Of a DNA stretch of 64,000 nucleotides, positions 33,501 to 44,522 are shown in pieces. The stretch spans positions 744,001 to 808,000 of the forward strand of contig MQVO02000006.1 of assembly GCA_001986395.2 (NCBI GenBank), in the 5' to 3' direction. Made by a program: the position numbers and the translations under genes. The notes beneath the pieces were generated by a model. The model was not told the origin of the DNA. It did no database searches and worked only from the letters and a program-made list of their open reading frames with translations. Each line of letters begins with the position of its first letter. Position 1 is the stretch's first letter. This DNA comes from Irpex lacteus (Eukaryota > Basidiomycota > Agaricomycetes > Polyporales > Irpicaceae).

Positions 33501-34633
33501 ACTGGTGTAAGATCTCAAACTTGCAGCGTAGGGGGCTGTCTCCAGAAGGAGAGGGTACGCGGGATGCTCCTTGGTCGCCTATTCCGGACACGCCTTCTCC
33601 TAGAACATGCAGGCCTACCTCGACTGTATCCCCTCGCTTGCAAGAAGCGAACACTTGTCGTATGACCTGACCATGCCTAGTCAGTATAACTCAGATCAGG
33701 GAAGGCTAATGTACCCACGTGTGAAAGGGTATACGACAATCCGTTCTCGTCGCCTTTTACAGAAATGTGCTTCATGCCAACGTCTCCGTGGAATAGAACG
33801 AGATCCACGCCAGACTGTGCTGCAACGCCACCCAGGGCATCACCAACACTCTGGAGCATTTCCCCCACGTCAAAGTCGCTCTGTACGTTCGAAATAGCCG
33901 GGGTAGCCGCGGAATACGAAGTACCGGTGGTATCTGTAGAGAGCGCGGACATATTGGCGGACATGTAGTTCAAATTCTTCATGGAAGTGAACATCGCCGA
34001 GATTGACGGGGTCGGGATAGACAGCGAGCATGCGGAGAACTGCTCCTTGACCGGGTCCAGAACTTGGGGAGGAGATAGCTGCAATAGTGTCTGGATCACC
34101 ATCTGTACTGAGTCCGCTAACTCAAGAGAGAGCTCCCGAAAGTGTTCCAGCTCTACAGTTGCTTCTGGTACGGGTGTGGCTGCATAAGGCGACGACCTCG
34201 AAGGTCTCCTCGGATGCTGCAAAGACCCAAGTTGTGAGGGCAATGGCATTGAAAATGCCCTGGAAAGACGCGGGAATGGAGGAACCAGCCCGCCAACATC
34301 CATTGGATTCTGCTCCAGGTTCAGGTGGTTAGTAGGCGTGGTGAACTCGGAACTGTCACCAAAGTCCTCCGGCCTGGCACGTCTCCTCAAGGGCGCACTG
34401 AGTTCCTCCTCTGAGATATCCGTCTCCCCGTCCGAAGAGCTGAGCGTGACCGACCGCTCACTTGCAAGCGGTATCGGAACCGTGGTCGGCTGCTCTGCTG
34501 GCCAAGCGAACCCGAACTTGCTTGGAGGAGCAACATCCACCGTCACGGGATTCTGCATTCCATCGTCGTCGTCGCCGTCGTGTCCTGGAGAGAGCTGAGG
34601 AATCCTGACTGTTGGCAGTCTCGCACCGGTCAT
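30518..34633 (-). CDS. SSK1: SSK1-type response regulator (HOG stress pathway)
   Basis: Cytosolic response regulator that receives phosphate from a hybrid histidine kinase via an HPt protein and controls the HOG MAP kinase kinase kinase. It starts at the ATG at 34633 (MTGARLPTVRIPQL) and is about 1,250 residues. The N-terminal half has the conserved segment SGVDLVLFHGDVGMKHISVK and, after an intron, VIRQVFASCKRGDTVEVGLH. A long Ser/Pro-rich linker follows. The receiver domain reads VLIVDDNPINQTILSTFMRK, then phospho-acceptor Asp in MDIQMPVMDGIQATKEIRR, then VALTASS and the Lys in NDFLTKPVSLEWL. A roughly 35-residue Ser/Thr-rich insert lies within the receiver, between KEIRRIEK and IIVALTAS. 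The C-terminus is Pro/Ser-rich. No other two-component gene is in the window. Confidence 0.93.
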
Positions 34634-35264
34634 TGAGCCGGCTTAGAGATGAATAGGAGTGCGCTGCCCGGCAGACCTGGCGGCGAGAGCGCAGTTCCCG
34701 AGGACGAGAGAGGAATTAAGGAGATGAGGGAGGAATGTACGGTAGAGTCAAGCGTGGTGAGACCTCAAATGGGGGCCTGTTGTCGGGCCAGCCTTCGAGG
34801 TCGTGCGCAGGCACTCACTGGCTGCAGCAAAAGTCCCGTATGCGCCAATCGAGCAATTTGGCGCCGCGTATTTCAAGCAGAACAATATTCCCATCGCCTC
34901 GCCTCGAGGCCGCACGCATGTAAATTGCAAAAATGTCTACCGAGAGCTGTGCTACAAATACAGGCCTATGAAAGACCATGCCGTCCACGCTTGCACCTGG
35001 TTTGTGGAGATCTCGAAGACGAGGCTTTCACAGACCTTCACCGACAATGCCGCGCAGCCCGTAAGAGCAAACTTACCGTCCCGAAAACCCTTTCTCATCG
35101 GACAATTAACGAATTGGCAATGACCCAGCTGTCCTTCTACATCGGATACGAATAGAGGCATGTATTCACATAACATTAGACTTCTCACTACGAGAGCAAC
35201 CAGAAGTACGGTGCGGTGCAATAAAGATCGACTCCAAAACAAGAACTACCAAAAACACATCGAG
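34634..35264. other. Intergenic between SSK1 and ARS2
   Basis: This 631-bp region is upstream of SSK1 and downstream of ARS2. A + strand open frame at 34649-35155 has random-looking composition and overlaps no spliced partner, so I do not call it. Probably promoter and 3' flank. Confidence 0.45.
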
Positions 35265-38200
35265 TTAGTACATTAACTCCACGTCACCTTCAGCCACAAG
35301 GTCCATGTCGTGGTAGCTGACTTTCTTTCCCGCTGCTGCCCTAGGGTCTTCCTTCGCGTCGGGAGGTGGTGGTGGCAGAGCTCCGCTGATGCTTCCAGAA
35401 CGACCGCCCCTTTTGCTTCCAGAATCCAGAAGTGCGGGAGGCTTGGCAGGAAGCCCTGCAGATGCAGGCGCTGCTAGCACGTCTGAAGACTGCTCGAAGC
35501 CGGGCGCGAATCCACTTATCCGGTCGCTCAATCGTCTGCCGGCGCTTTCGTCTCTGCGAGGCGGAGGGTAGCCAGGAGGAGGCATGACGGGATATGGGTA
35601 CGGTTCGCCCCAATATCCACCGTTGGGAAAGGGAGGAGGCGGGTAGACTGGATATGCGCCGTGGTAGGCAGCACCACGGCCATAATCTGCGGGTGGGTAC
35701 GCAGACGCCTGGAGACCGTAAGCCTGAGGAGGAGGAGCTTGGCCTGCTCCTCCAGTCGGCTGAGGCGCGTGGCTGAAGGGCTGTATATGGTGAGGGTCAA
35801 GGATGAAGTTGTTGAAGTAAGGAATCTAAGCCGTTCAATCAGTATCAGAATCACACGAAATTGAGTTCTGTATTTGAAAGCTTACATCCTCCAAGTGTTT
35901 AACAAGTTCAGGATGCTTGTTGGCAATATGCTTCTCAACGAACGAGGTCGCCTTAAAGAGTTTCTGACATGTCTTACACCTGAACTTTCCTTCATCTTCC
36001 TGCTTGATGTAGCCCTCACATGCTTTGCTCAGCTCCCTGCGCGCACATTAGAGACGGCTAAAACAGTAGAGAAGATCACATACTCATCGTAGCTTTTGCC
36101 ACTGTATTCACGAGGATCGACGCCGTCCCGATTTATGAGGAGCGCAATCTTAGAGTCAAGCCATTCCAGCCATCGCTCATCTGTCAGGCACGCAGGCTGT
36201 GAGACTCGAGGTAAAGACAAATGAGAAGCAGCATACCGTTACGCTTCCAATCGCGACTCTCCGTCTTCTCCTTTGACACAGCTTCCTTTTCCTTATCGCC
36301 CTCATCCTCCCTCTTCACATCCTGCTCAGCTTTCTGCGCCTCCGCAGCCTTAATCTCTTGGAGCAGAGCTTTTGAGAGAGGCTTCCTCACATGCTTTACA
36401 CACTTCCGCTGCAATTCTTCTACGTGATCGGTAATAACAGCGCAGTAGTAGCATGTGTTGAAAGCAGCACGAAGATACGTGAGGTACAAGTCAAGTGCAA
36501 TTACCGCCTGGAAAATGATCATCAATATTGCATGTTAACCGGATGAAGTATATATGGAGTTAGTAGCTTACCCTTTTCTCTTCCACGGCCTTCTCATTAC
36601 TCAAATCTATGAGACCTTGATCCCGCAAGTCAGCCATAACCTTTTCAACTCGCCTCTCGACGGCTTCGCTGCCTCGTTCTTTGGGCTCTGGTTCCTCGTT
36701 GTCCTCGTTGGTATCAGTCATATGAGAGTCTGCTTGTTCCAGGCCATCAGGACCTGTCGTGCCATTCGCCTGAGACTCGATCCGCAGCTGACGTAACTTA
36801 GCAGCCTCATCTTCGAGCTTGACGGCAAGAGTCTTGGCGTTTGCGAGATCCTTCGCCACTCGGTCTGGCTTGCTTGCAACTTCTGGAGCATAGCGAATCC
36901 GGCTGGTGAACGGCTTCATGATATGAGCGACATGGAGCTTGAAACCCTCGATCTATAGCACCTCGCGTCAGATTCAACAACATTGTTCCATCACTGTATC
37001 CAGTTACCTTCCTGTCCGTCAGCTGTATCATGACCGCCGACATATCGGCATCGTCTTTGAATTTAATCCATCCAGCACGATAGTAATTTCGCTTCTGAAG
37101 AGGGTCACCGAGCGCAAGGTAGACAAACCCTGGGATTTTAGTGCAGGCCTAGCCAGCCATGTCAGTTGACGACCGAAAGAGAGGATTACGCGATATCAGA
37201 CGTACCTCTTCGAGCTTGACACGTCCAATATCGGGAGGTATCGTTCGAATCATGACCTGGTTACCTTCCGGAGGTATCGATATTTCCTCCCCTCGGTCAG
37301 CAGACCGCTTCGCGTCTGAATTCTGCCTTCCTCCGCCGTTCGCATCTCTTGCAGCATCCTGATCACCCCCTTCATCATCGGGCTCGACGTTGAACTGCAT
37401 GGCATCATCTGTAGAGATGGCAGGCTTAGAGTCCTCTGGGGCACCGGTAGGGTCAGTGCCATTCGCCTGGAGGGACTCCCCATTTGTAGATGGCTCTTGC
37501 TTCGTAGATGGCGACGAGGGGACAGGTTCCGGTTCATTGAGATCCGGATCGTATTTTCCTGCCTCGATGTCGGTAAGGAATGCGTTCAAATGACCTTTCC
37601 ACCCTTCTTTCCTCACTCGTGCCCGAAGCTGTACAAATTCAGGGGCAGGGTCGTACTTCTCTGCGAACCATGGTGACTTCCGATGGTGCTCAAACATGCG
37701 CTGAAGCTAATGACGTGACAACATTGTTCAGTTAGATGCTCTAATGAAAATCCAACGACTGGCATCAAAGCCGAACAACCGCATCCACAGGGACATAGAA
37801 AACTCCAAGAAGAATATGGCGTGCTAACCTGTTGCGCTGCAAAGTCCTTCTTATACTTTTCCCAACGAGCCCTAATACCGTTTCGAGGCTTTGAGCCATC
37901 ACCCGCCTCCAGTTCGGCAGCCTTGTCAGCAGAGTCCTCCTCCTGCGCCTGTTGAGGGTAGTAGTACCTGAACCATTCCGCGTATTGCTTCAAAGACGCA
38001 GGGTAGTCGAAGGTATGGGGGTCCTGAGGTGCGCGTCTGTTGGGAGGTGGTGGCGGGTATTGACTACGATGAGGTGACGTGTGTCCGTAACCCCTCGGAT
38101 GTGCATCTTTAGACGTCTTAGTCAGTACCAAAACTAACAGAAACTGACTTGTAGCATACCGTATTCGTCATATCGCGGTCTGGGGTCATACCTTTCACGG

Positions 38201-38545
38201 TCATAGGGAGAGGCCGAGCGACGCCGTTTACGACCGACTACAAAAAGCCACCCCATGTTAGAGTAAACACACAAAACACTTCGACGTAAGTAGCGCACCA
38301 TCGTCGCCAGGCGGAGGACTACGGCTCCGCCCACGTCGTCCATAGTCATAAGCAGCTCTGTCTCTCTCGTAATGCTGCCATGTCCTATCCCGCTCGTAAG
38401 GATCCCAGTCACCTCCTCTGTAGGAGTCTGGTGGGTAATACGCAGGTTCACCGCCACGCGGAGGTCCGTAGCCTGGGCGGTAAGGAGAACGAGAGCGTGA
38501 ACGACCTCGAGGAGGAGGATAAGCAGAACCAGACCAGGAGGACAT
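35265..38545 (-). CDS. ARS2/SERRATE homologue (nuclear RNA-processing factor)
   Basis: Nuclear effector of the cap-binding complex that directs capped transcripts to export, processing or decay. The ATG at 38545 opens MSSWSGSAYPPPRGRSRSRS, an RS/Tyr-rich leader (YGRRGRSRSPPP). Then come FDYPASLKQYAEWFRYYYPQ, WEKYKKDFAAQQ and the conserved LQRMFEHHRKSPWFAEKYDP. After an acidic linker, an RRM-like segment reads IRTIPPDIGRVKLEEACTKI, then YYRAGWIKFKDDADMSAVM. A helical stretch follows (LDLYLTYLRAAFNTCYYC), then DERWLEWLDSKIALLINRDG. The C2H2 finger is FRCKTCQKLFKATSFVEKHI with the final His in ANKH. The C-terminus is Pro/Gly/Tyr-rich and ends GDVELMY. About 900 residues in around ten exons. Closest named fungal relative is S. 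pombe Pir2, from memory. Confidence 0.9.
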
Positions 38546-38861
38546 GTCAGACGAGGCTGAGTGTGAGAGAGAACGAAGCGAACAGAGGAGTAAAGATCAG
38601 AGCCTGCGAGAGAGAGAAGTCGAGCATGATGAAGCACGGACCTCTTAGGATCGCAACACTGCAGCGAGTACGACGTCTATGCCGTCGTCGGTACTGTGCT
38701 CAACGGTGTTCACGATGAAGGGAACAACCAAGGCTCGGTCACGCTCATGACACCGCGGTTCAAACTCCGATACAAAAGACGCCCAAGCGCCGCCACCGTT
38801 CGCCGCAGAGGCCACAGACGTTCGGCGAATTTACTTGACTAAAAGAATGGATTCTACAAAG

Positions 38862-39928
38862 CTAGAATATGCTACCAAGTACACTGCTAAGCTGCTTGTC
38901 ATCTACGTTGGATTCTGGTTGTCGCTTTGCTTTTCTCTGCTTCTCCTGTGCCGGCCTTTCTGCCTTCTGCTTCTTCATCGGTTCTGGGGCAGACCCATCC
39001 TCTCCAGCTTTGCGCTTCCTCTCGGCACGCTTGTCCAGTACACGGGCAAGCTCGACATTCTTCAAGTATTCTTGTTGTTCCCGTCTGGACTGAGACAATT
39101 CGACACGTAGTCTCGCGGCATGTACCGCTGCTTCGTGAGCTGATAGATGGAAACCATGTCAATAAACGCCGCCATAACTTTGTCTGCATGCAGACAACAA
39201 CAGACACAAGACATACCTATCTGCTCTGTGAGCATACGCCATTTGAACTTGGGCAGATACTTCATCGTCCAAACATCGTCTCTCCACCTTGTCCCTTTCT
39301 TCCCGCCGATCGGTTGCGCATTGAGCATCTCAGCCACTGAACGGGCCACCTTTTTATCCTTGAACTCGACCCATCCTTCCGTGAAATGCATCTTCTTCGT
39401 CGAAGTATATTTCCGGCGCAGATACGCACGTTTGGCATCTGGAGGTATCGCCGTCTCAGCCGAGGAGTTAATCACACCAAACACAGACAACGTACCTTCA
39501 GGCTGCAAATATACCCTCCCAATCTCACCATACATGCTCATCAGATGTCTAACCTTGGCTGGCTGCATGCCAGGCGGTATACGAGATATGTATACCACGC
39601 CTGTCTTCTCCTGGGCTGCCTTGAATTTCGCCAACTCTTCAGCCGTCAAAGGTTTGACAACCTTGGATGGTCCAGAGAAACCTTCCGCGAGCATACCCTC
39701 AACGAAGCCGTCTAGACCATCTTCATGTTTCCCCTCTTCTTCGCCGGACTCAGAGTCCCTCTCGTCTACATTCGACTCGGCCTCGTGCCCGCTATGTTCG
39801 CCATCGGAATGACTGTGATCGTCTGCGCCAGAATCCTTTGCAGCCTGGGACGTCGAGGACTCCGCTTCAGCCTCGCCTTCAAAACGATCATCGACGACGA
39901 ACCGTGAGTCAACAGCAGCCTTCGGCAT
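38862..39928 (-). CDS. ESF2: Ribosome-biogenesis factor ESF2/ABT1 (RRM protein)
   Basis: Nucleolar RNA-binding protein of the small-subunit processome, needed for early 18S pre-rRNA cleavage. The ATG at 39928 opens [19 protein letters not shown], followed by a long Asp/Glu/Ser-rich acidic stretch. The RRM begins [20 protein letters not shown] and continues [51 protein letters not shown] and then [20 protein letters not shown], with [12 protein letters not shown], all typical of ESF2. A second exon gives [20 protein letters not shown] and a Lys/Arg-rich tail ending LSSVLGSIF. An intron inside the RRM is exactly 57 nt (39426-39500 region), so its retention would keep the frame. Family call strong. 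Confidence 0.92.
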
Positions 39929-40210
39929 GTTAGAGGGCTCGTGGTAGTTGCAGGTAATTTGGTTCAGTGCAGACGTCGATCACCAATGATGAAGTCGCTA
40001 GAAATTTCATTGCAAATTACACTGCCATGCCAAAATAGGAAGGTATCTACGGTGACAAAATTATATGGATTCTATGTTACAAGTTGAGATTGCGTACAAG
40101 TCCGTACTTCTGCAAAAGTCCACAAGTACATATATTATAAGGCACATAAAGAGAGGAATTATATAACCTCACAAGGGGCGAGAAATAAAAATCCCCAACT
40201 TGAAAACGCC

Positions 40211-41688
40211 TCAGGCAAGATTAGATGGCGCTTGAAGCTCCCTAAGACAAGATGCAGATCTGGACGTCTTCAATACCCACGCCAGGTTGTGCTTTACTGC
40301 AGGATAGTAGGGATCCTGTTACAGTACCCTACGTTGGTTGCTTGTATTGACCTGAATATAGGATGTACTTACCGGACGATAGGAGGCCAAGGCGGCTAAG
40401 TCGCTTTGCACGGCCTTTAAAGTAGTTGTCGCTCCTGCTACATCGCCATACGCCTAGCAACGAACAATGAGAACGCAGGGACGACAAGACCAAGTGAAAG
40501 ACTCGCCCTTTCGTACTCGAACCAATCTCTTCTGTATCGCTCCTCCAGATAGACGTCGGCCAACTTCTTCGAGTCTCGCAAGAACTGGAATGTTCGCAAC
40601 ACACGTTCCTTCTTTTGCGTTTCAAGATCGAGGTGCTTTCGCCACTTGCGCCATCTGCGGTATTCCCTCTGTGCATGGTTGGGGTGGACGTATCCATTGT
40701 GCATAACAACCCAGGATTCAAAGCTCTAGCGCATACAATCAATGATCAATTCTTCTCCAGGGGCCGCGACATGACAATCCAATAATACCTTGGAACATTC
40801 ACCGACTTGCGGGGTATAGCCGCCGGACATTATACGATCTCGCATGCTAATTTCCAAGGTTTCTTCCAATCCATACCAATCCTCCGAGTCGGTTTCAGGC
40901 GTGTTCTGCGTAGACTCATCAGTGGTGTCTTCCTTTGGAGTACCCAAGTCTTCAGCAGGGCCGTTATACTACACTGAACGTCAGAGGGGACCAAGCGCAA
41001 ATCGTCACAGTTGTAAGCTTACAACGGGCCGTTCAGGTCGCTTGCCTGCCCTGATCATCTCGGATTCTTTTCTGGTTCGCACGCGACCTTCGCCTTCAGG
41101 CCAGAAAGGGTTAGACGCCAAAGAGCCAGAGTACGCGATAGAGTACGCTTGGGAGGAATCAGGTGTCAAGAGCGGTGTACCAGTGTCCGAGAACATGCAG
41201 AAGCCTTTCTCAGAGGGGCGAACACAGTGAGCCTGAGATTCACTGGCAGAGATATGATGTATGCTTTGCGACCGAGACCTCGTTGCCGCAGAGTCCACCT
41301 GGGGTATAACGCGACCATTAGACAGAGACGCCGCGCGAGCACGTAGTCGACTAGGTGAAATATCCTTGATCATACGCTTAGCGTCGCCAAAGAACGAGTT
41401 ACGGTGGCTGGTCGAAGGCGAAACGGCGGCATGTTCGATTGTGGCGTCAGCTGCAGACTCTGGTATTTCCCGACTTCCGGCGTCGCTGCCGTCTCGAACA
41501 TGCTCAAACACTTCTTGGTCTGGATGTGGCGACGTAAACAGGGCAGCGATAGAAGTCTTCGCGATTGTGGCACGAATAGATTCGAGGAGGTTGGTGTAGG
41601 TAGTGTCTTCCTGCGCCTCTTCGTGGGCTTTTCCTCGAGGTTTCGCCGCTCCATTTCGACGAGAGGCTACAGACACCGGCGGACCCAT
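40211..41688 (-). CDS. Hypothetical protein, Ser/Arg-rich with basic helix
   Basis: I do not recognise this gene. The ATG at 41688 opens MGPPVSVASRRNGAAKPRGK. The first exon is a mostly disordered segment with TNLLESIRATIAKTSIAALF, then SFFGDAKRMIKDISPSRLRA and SSQAYSIAYSGSLASNPFWP. After introns it continues ESMRDRIM-like sequence (LEETLEISMRDRIMSGGYTP), then SFESWVVMHNGYVHPNHAQR, REYRRWRKWRKHLDLETQKK, and YLEERYRRDWFEYERASLSL followed by a short hydrophobic stretch GLVVPAFSLFVAR. The last exon after a 56-nt intron reads DPYYPAVKHNLAWVLKTSRS and stops at 40211. The spacing of splice sites is regular, so it is probably a real gene. Tentatively one transmembrane or buried helix near the end. 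Confidence 0.65.
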
Positions 41689-42095
41689 GTCTTCTGTGGT
41701 AGATTATGGACTAGAAACAGCGAAGCTAAACGTGAAAGACGCGTCGAAAGTGAGTGAGAGGAGGCGAGAAGAGAGAAGGAGTTACCGGCGCTTGATTAGG
41801 GGAGTTCCAACCTATCTCTCCCAAATGGGGAGGTATATATGCAGTTCGCTCCATAGTATGCATAGCATGCGGAGTAGGAATCTGTGTCCCTGCACATACA
41901 CTGCAGCTGGCTTCAAGTCACCGCCACTCGTAGAATCTGATAAGATAATATGCAATTAGTGGAACAACACAATAGACGGTAAGATTATACAAGGGAAGAG
42001 AGGCTAGTTGTATGCTACATTAGATGGGTCGAACAGTCGTGAAGAAGATGTAGAGTGCTAGTGCCCTCAAGGGTCCGTGTAGTCCACTGAAAGAA
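41689..42095. other. Intergenic, promoter of the hypothetical gene
   Basis: This 407-bp gap holds the 5' side of the hypothetical gene at 40211-41688 and the 3' flank of the GH9 gene. A TATATGCA element at 41835-41845 is on the + strand and not clearly placed. Nothing else is seen. Confidence 0.4.
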
Positions 42096-44177
42096 CTAAA
42101 GTTTGGTTCGGCGGCTTCGCATCTCGAGATAGAACCAGAACAACAACAAAGCCAACACCACAGCGCCCGCTGCAGAGACAAGAGCGGCCATAATGATCTT
42201 TCCAACCCGCCAACCCTTGCGCGTCGAGCACCCGGAGCTGATCGCATTGTCACAAGGCTCGCCACCTGGCCTCCTATCCTCGTATGATCCTACTTGCAGT
42301 GTGGTGTAGAAAGGATCTCCTGTGCCGTTGACAATAGACTGAGCAGCCAGTGTAACCATGGGAGCAACGTAGTCAAGACCGACTTCACCCTGCACCCAGT
42401 CACTGCGAAGATCCCAAAAACGGTCGTTTTTGTCTGGCCCACCAACTACGCCACCGTATAGCACATACGCCTCGTGTAGTGGCACGGTGTCGATATTGGC
42501 TATGTCTTGTGGCGCAGCGCCGGTGGAGAGTGCAGAGTGCGGATTTGTAGGAGCATTGGGATGAATCCCGACGATGTAGGGGACAGTCATAGGATTGTTC
42601 CCCAGGAAGTAGTCAATTTGGCTCTGAGCGAATTGACGATAAGTCGCCGCCTTGTCGGCCGAAACCAAGTTCGAGTCGGCAACACGTTTGAGGAGCATGG
42701 CAGCGTTGACCGCTGGGTTGAGAGATGCATCGTCTGAGTCACCAGGATAGTAAAGTAATCCTCCTGGAGAAAATAAGTTCTCAATATTTGCAGCTAGGAG
42801 AAGTCATATATTGGATACGTACCTGGCGTGAGGAAAGCCCGACTGGATCCATTGACAATGTCGTCACAATAAGTGACAACGTCTGAAGTCCAGTTCAACT
42901 GAGTGCCTTGGGTGAGGTCTGGATATGCCTGAGATAGCTGAGCTCCGAGCACAATTACGCCTGGCGTCTTCTCATCCCAGTTGAATACAGTACCACCTTG
43001 GATACGAGCAAACAAGCTCTGCTTCTGATACGTTTGGACAGCTTGGTTGTATGCGTCGCTCGAGTTCCCTGCCAGCGCCAGGAAGAGACCAGCAATGGCC
43101 AGATCGTCTGAAAAGTCTGAGGATGCGTACGCATCTCCGACTGACGGCACAGACTTCTGATAAACCACTTGCTGAATCGAGGAGTTTGTAGCGAAGGAGT
43201 AGAGCTGTTGTGCATGGTTGAGGAGAGTTCTGGCGTAAGAACTGTTGGCGAGAGCATTCGTCGAGGAGCCTGACAGCGTGCGGTTAGAATACAGAGCAGA
43301 ACACGCTGAGAAGGCTGCGGAGGCCTGGGCAGCAGCGTCTGTGCCGGGACTACGAAGCAGGATGAGTTGGCGTTCCGTGTATAATGGCAGATTGACATGA
43401 CCCACTGTGTAGCATTAATAGGAAAAGAGGTTCTATTTCCAGGGATCCCTTGGTCGCCTCCCCAGTACGCGTTATCCAGGTCTGCATCGCCGACCTGTAC
43501 GTACAGCGTATTCGGTTCCGGGTGGGCCTGTTTACGTCCAATAAGTCCAGCTCTTGAGGTGAAGCTCAGGCAGGAGGAATGCTGACCTTGATTAACCAAT
43601 CCATGCTCCATCGAATCATATCATCGAGATATGCAGTCTGGTTCGCGAGCTCATAACCTACAGAGGATTATTGAGCCCCGTTACTATTATACCGTAGATT
43701 TTCGTACGCACCCTTCCCATAGTCGAGCGCACCCCAGCAAACTGACATGACTGAGTATGACATGGGGAACGTGTACTTGATATAGTCTAACACATTTGTA
43801 GATTAGTATCTCGGGCCTTCCTCACCGAAGACGCAGGCCAAGCCACAAGCAAACATACCTCCAGCATCGTAATACCCCCCGCTCAAATCCAGTCCGACGT
43901 CGCTTCCATCGTCCGTAGCACTATCGTTTCGCCAAGGCACGCGATTCGTCGAAGGCAGCTTCCCACTTCTTTGCTCTTCGTAGAAATACAATAGGTCGCC
44001 TAATAGTGTAGACCAATGTGGGTTGGCGGTACTTGTTGAGTTAGACGATGAGTTCGAAGGTGTCGCGCCGAACGTTGCATTCGGTGGGAGCCATGGCGGA
44101 TTTGGAAGCGAGAGTTGCGCAAGGACTGTGGAAGACAAGGCTAAAGGGAGCAGTAGTAGGCTAGCGGGGCATGGCAT
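42096..44177 (-). CDS. GH9 endoglucanase, membrane-anchored
   Basis: Inverting beta-1,4-glucanase of glycoside hydrolase family 9. It starts with a signal peptide, MPCPASLLLLPLALSSTVLA, at the ATG at 44177. After an Asn-rich segment the catalytic (alpha/alpha)6 barrel begins: WRNDSATDDG, then DLSGGYYDAGDYIKYTFPMS across an intron, giving the DAGD motif with the nucleophile-activating Asp. Next SVCWGALDYGKGY, then the repeated sugar-binding region, LNPAVNAAMLLKRVADSNL, FLGNNPMTVPYIVGIHPNAP, HSALSTGAAP, and VVGGPDKNDRFWDLRSDWVQ with GEVGLDYVAP, where the Glu should be the catalytic acid. The C-terminus has a transmembrane helix (IIMAALVSAAGAVVLALLLF) and a short basic tail. About 600 residues. 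A basidiomycete wall-remodelling role seems likely; biomass degradation is possible. Confidence 0.9.
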
Positions 44178-44522
44178 GGGGATTATGTCGTCGAAGTCGT
44201 GTTCGTAGAACAATTGCAGAAGGCGTTGAGGGGGAAAACGAGGGAAAGAGAGCAGACGCGAGAGCCTTCATAAAGCTGCAGAGCATGACAAACACGTGGT
44301 TGCAATTGAAGTGACGTTATTCGACGCTGTGGAGCTGTTCCGGAAACCTGTCAAGCTTCAGGACATTTTCCTCGTGGGAAGTTCCATAATTCCGACAGCC
44401 AAGAAAACCAGCCTCACGAAGCGAGCAAGTCACAAATCAAACAAGTAAACAGTTATTCCGTTTGCTCACGCTGAGCTCAGATATTCGAATTATAGATGTG
44501 CGTAAAAACAGACAAAACCCCT
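44178..44522. other. Intergenic, GH9 promoter
   Basis: 345 bp between the GH9 start and the MET10 stop on the same strand. No open frame or RNA is seen; a TTTATGAAG element about 95 bp before the GH9 ATG is a possible weak TATA box. Confidence 0.4.

Noticed and set aside
34649..35155. 168-codon open frame on the + strand between SSK1 and ARS2
   Set aside because: Random-looking composition, no motif, no spliced partner and it lies in the promoter side of SSK1.
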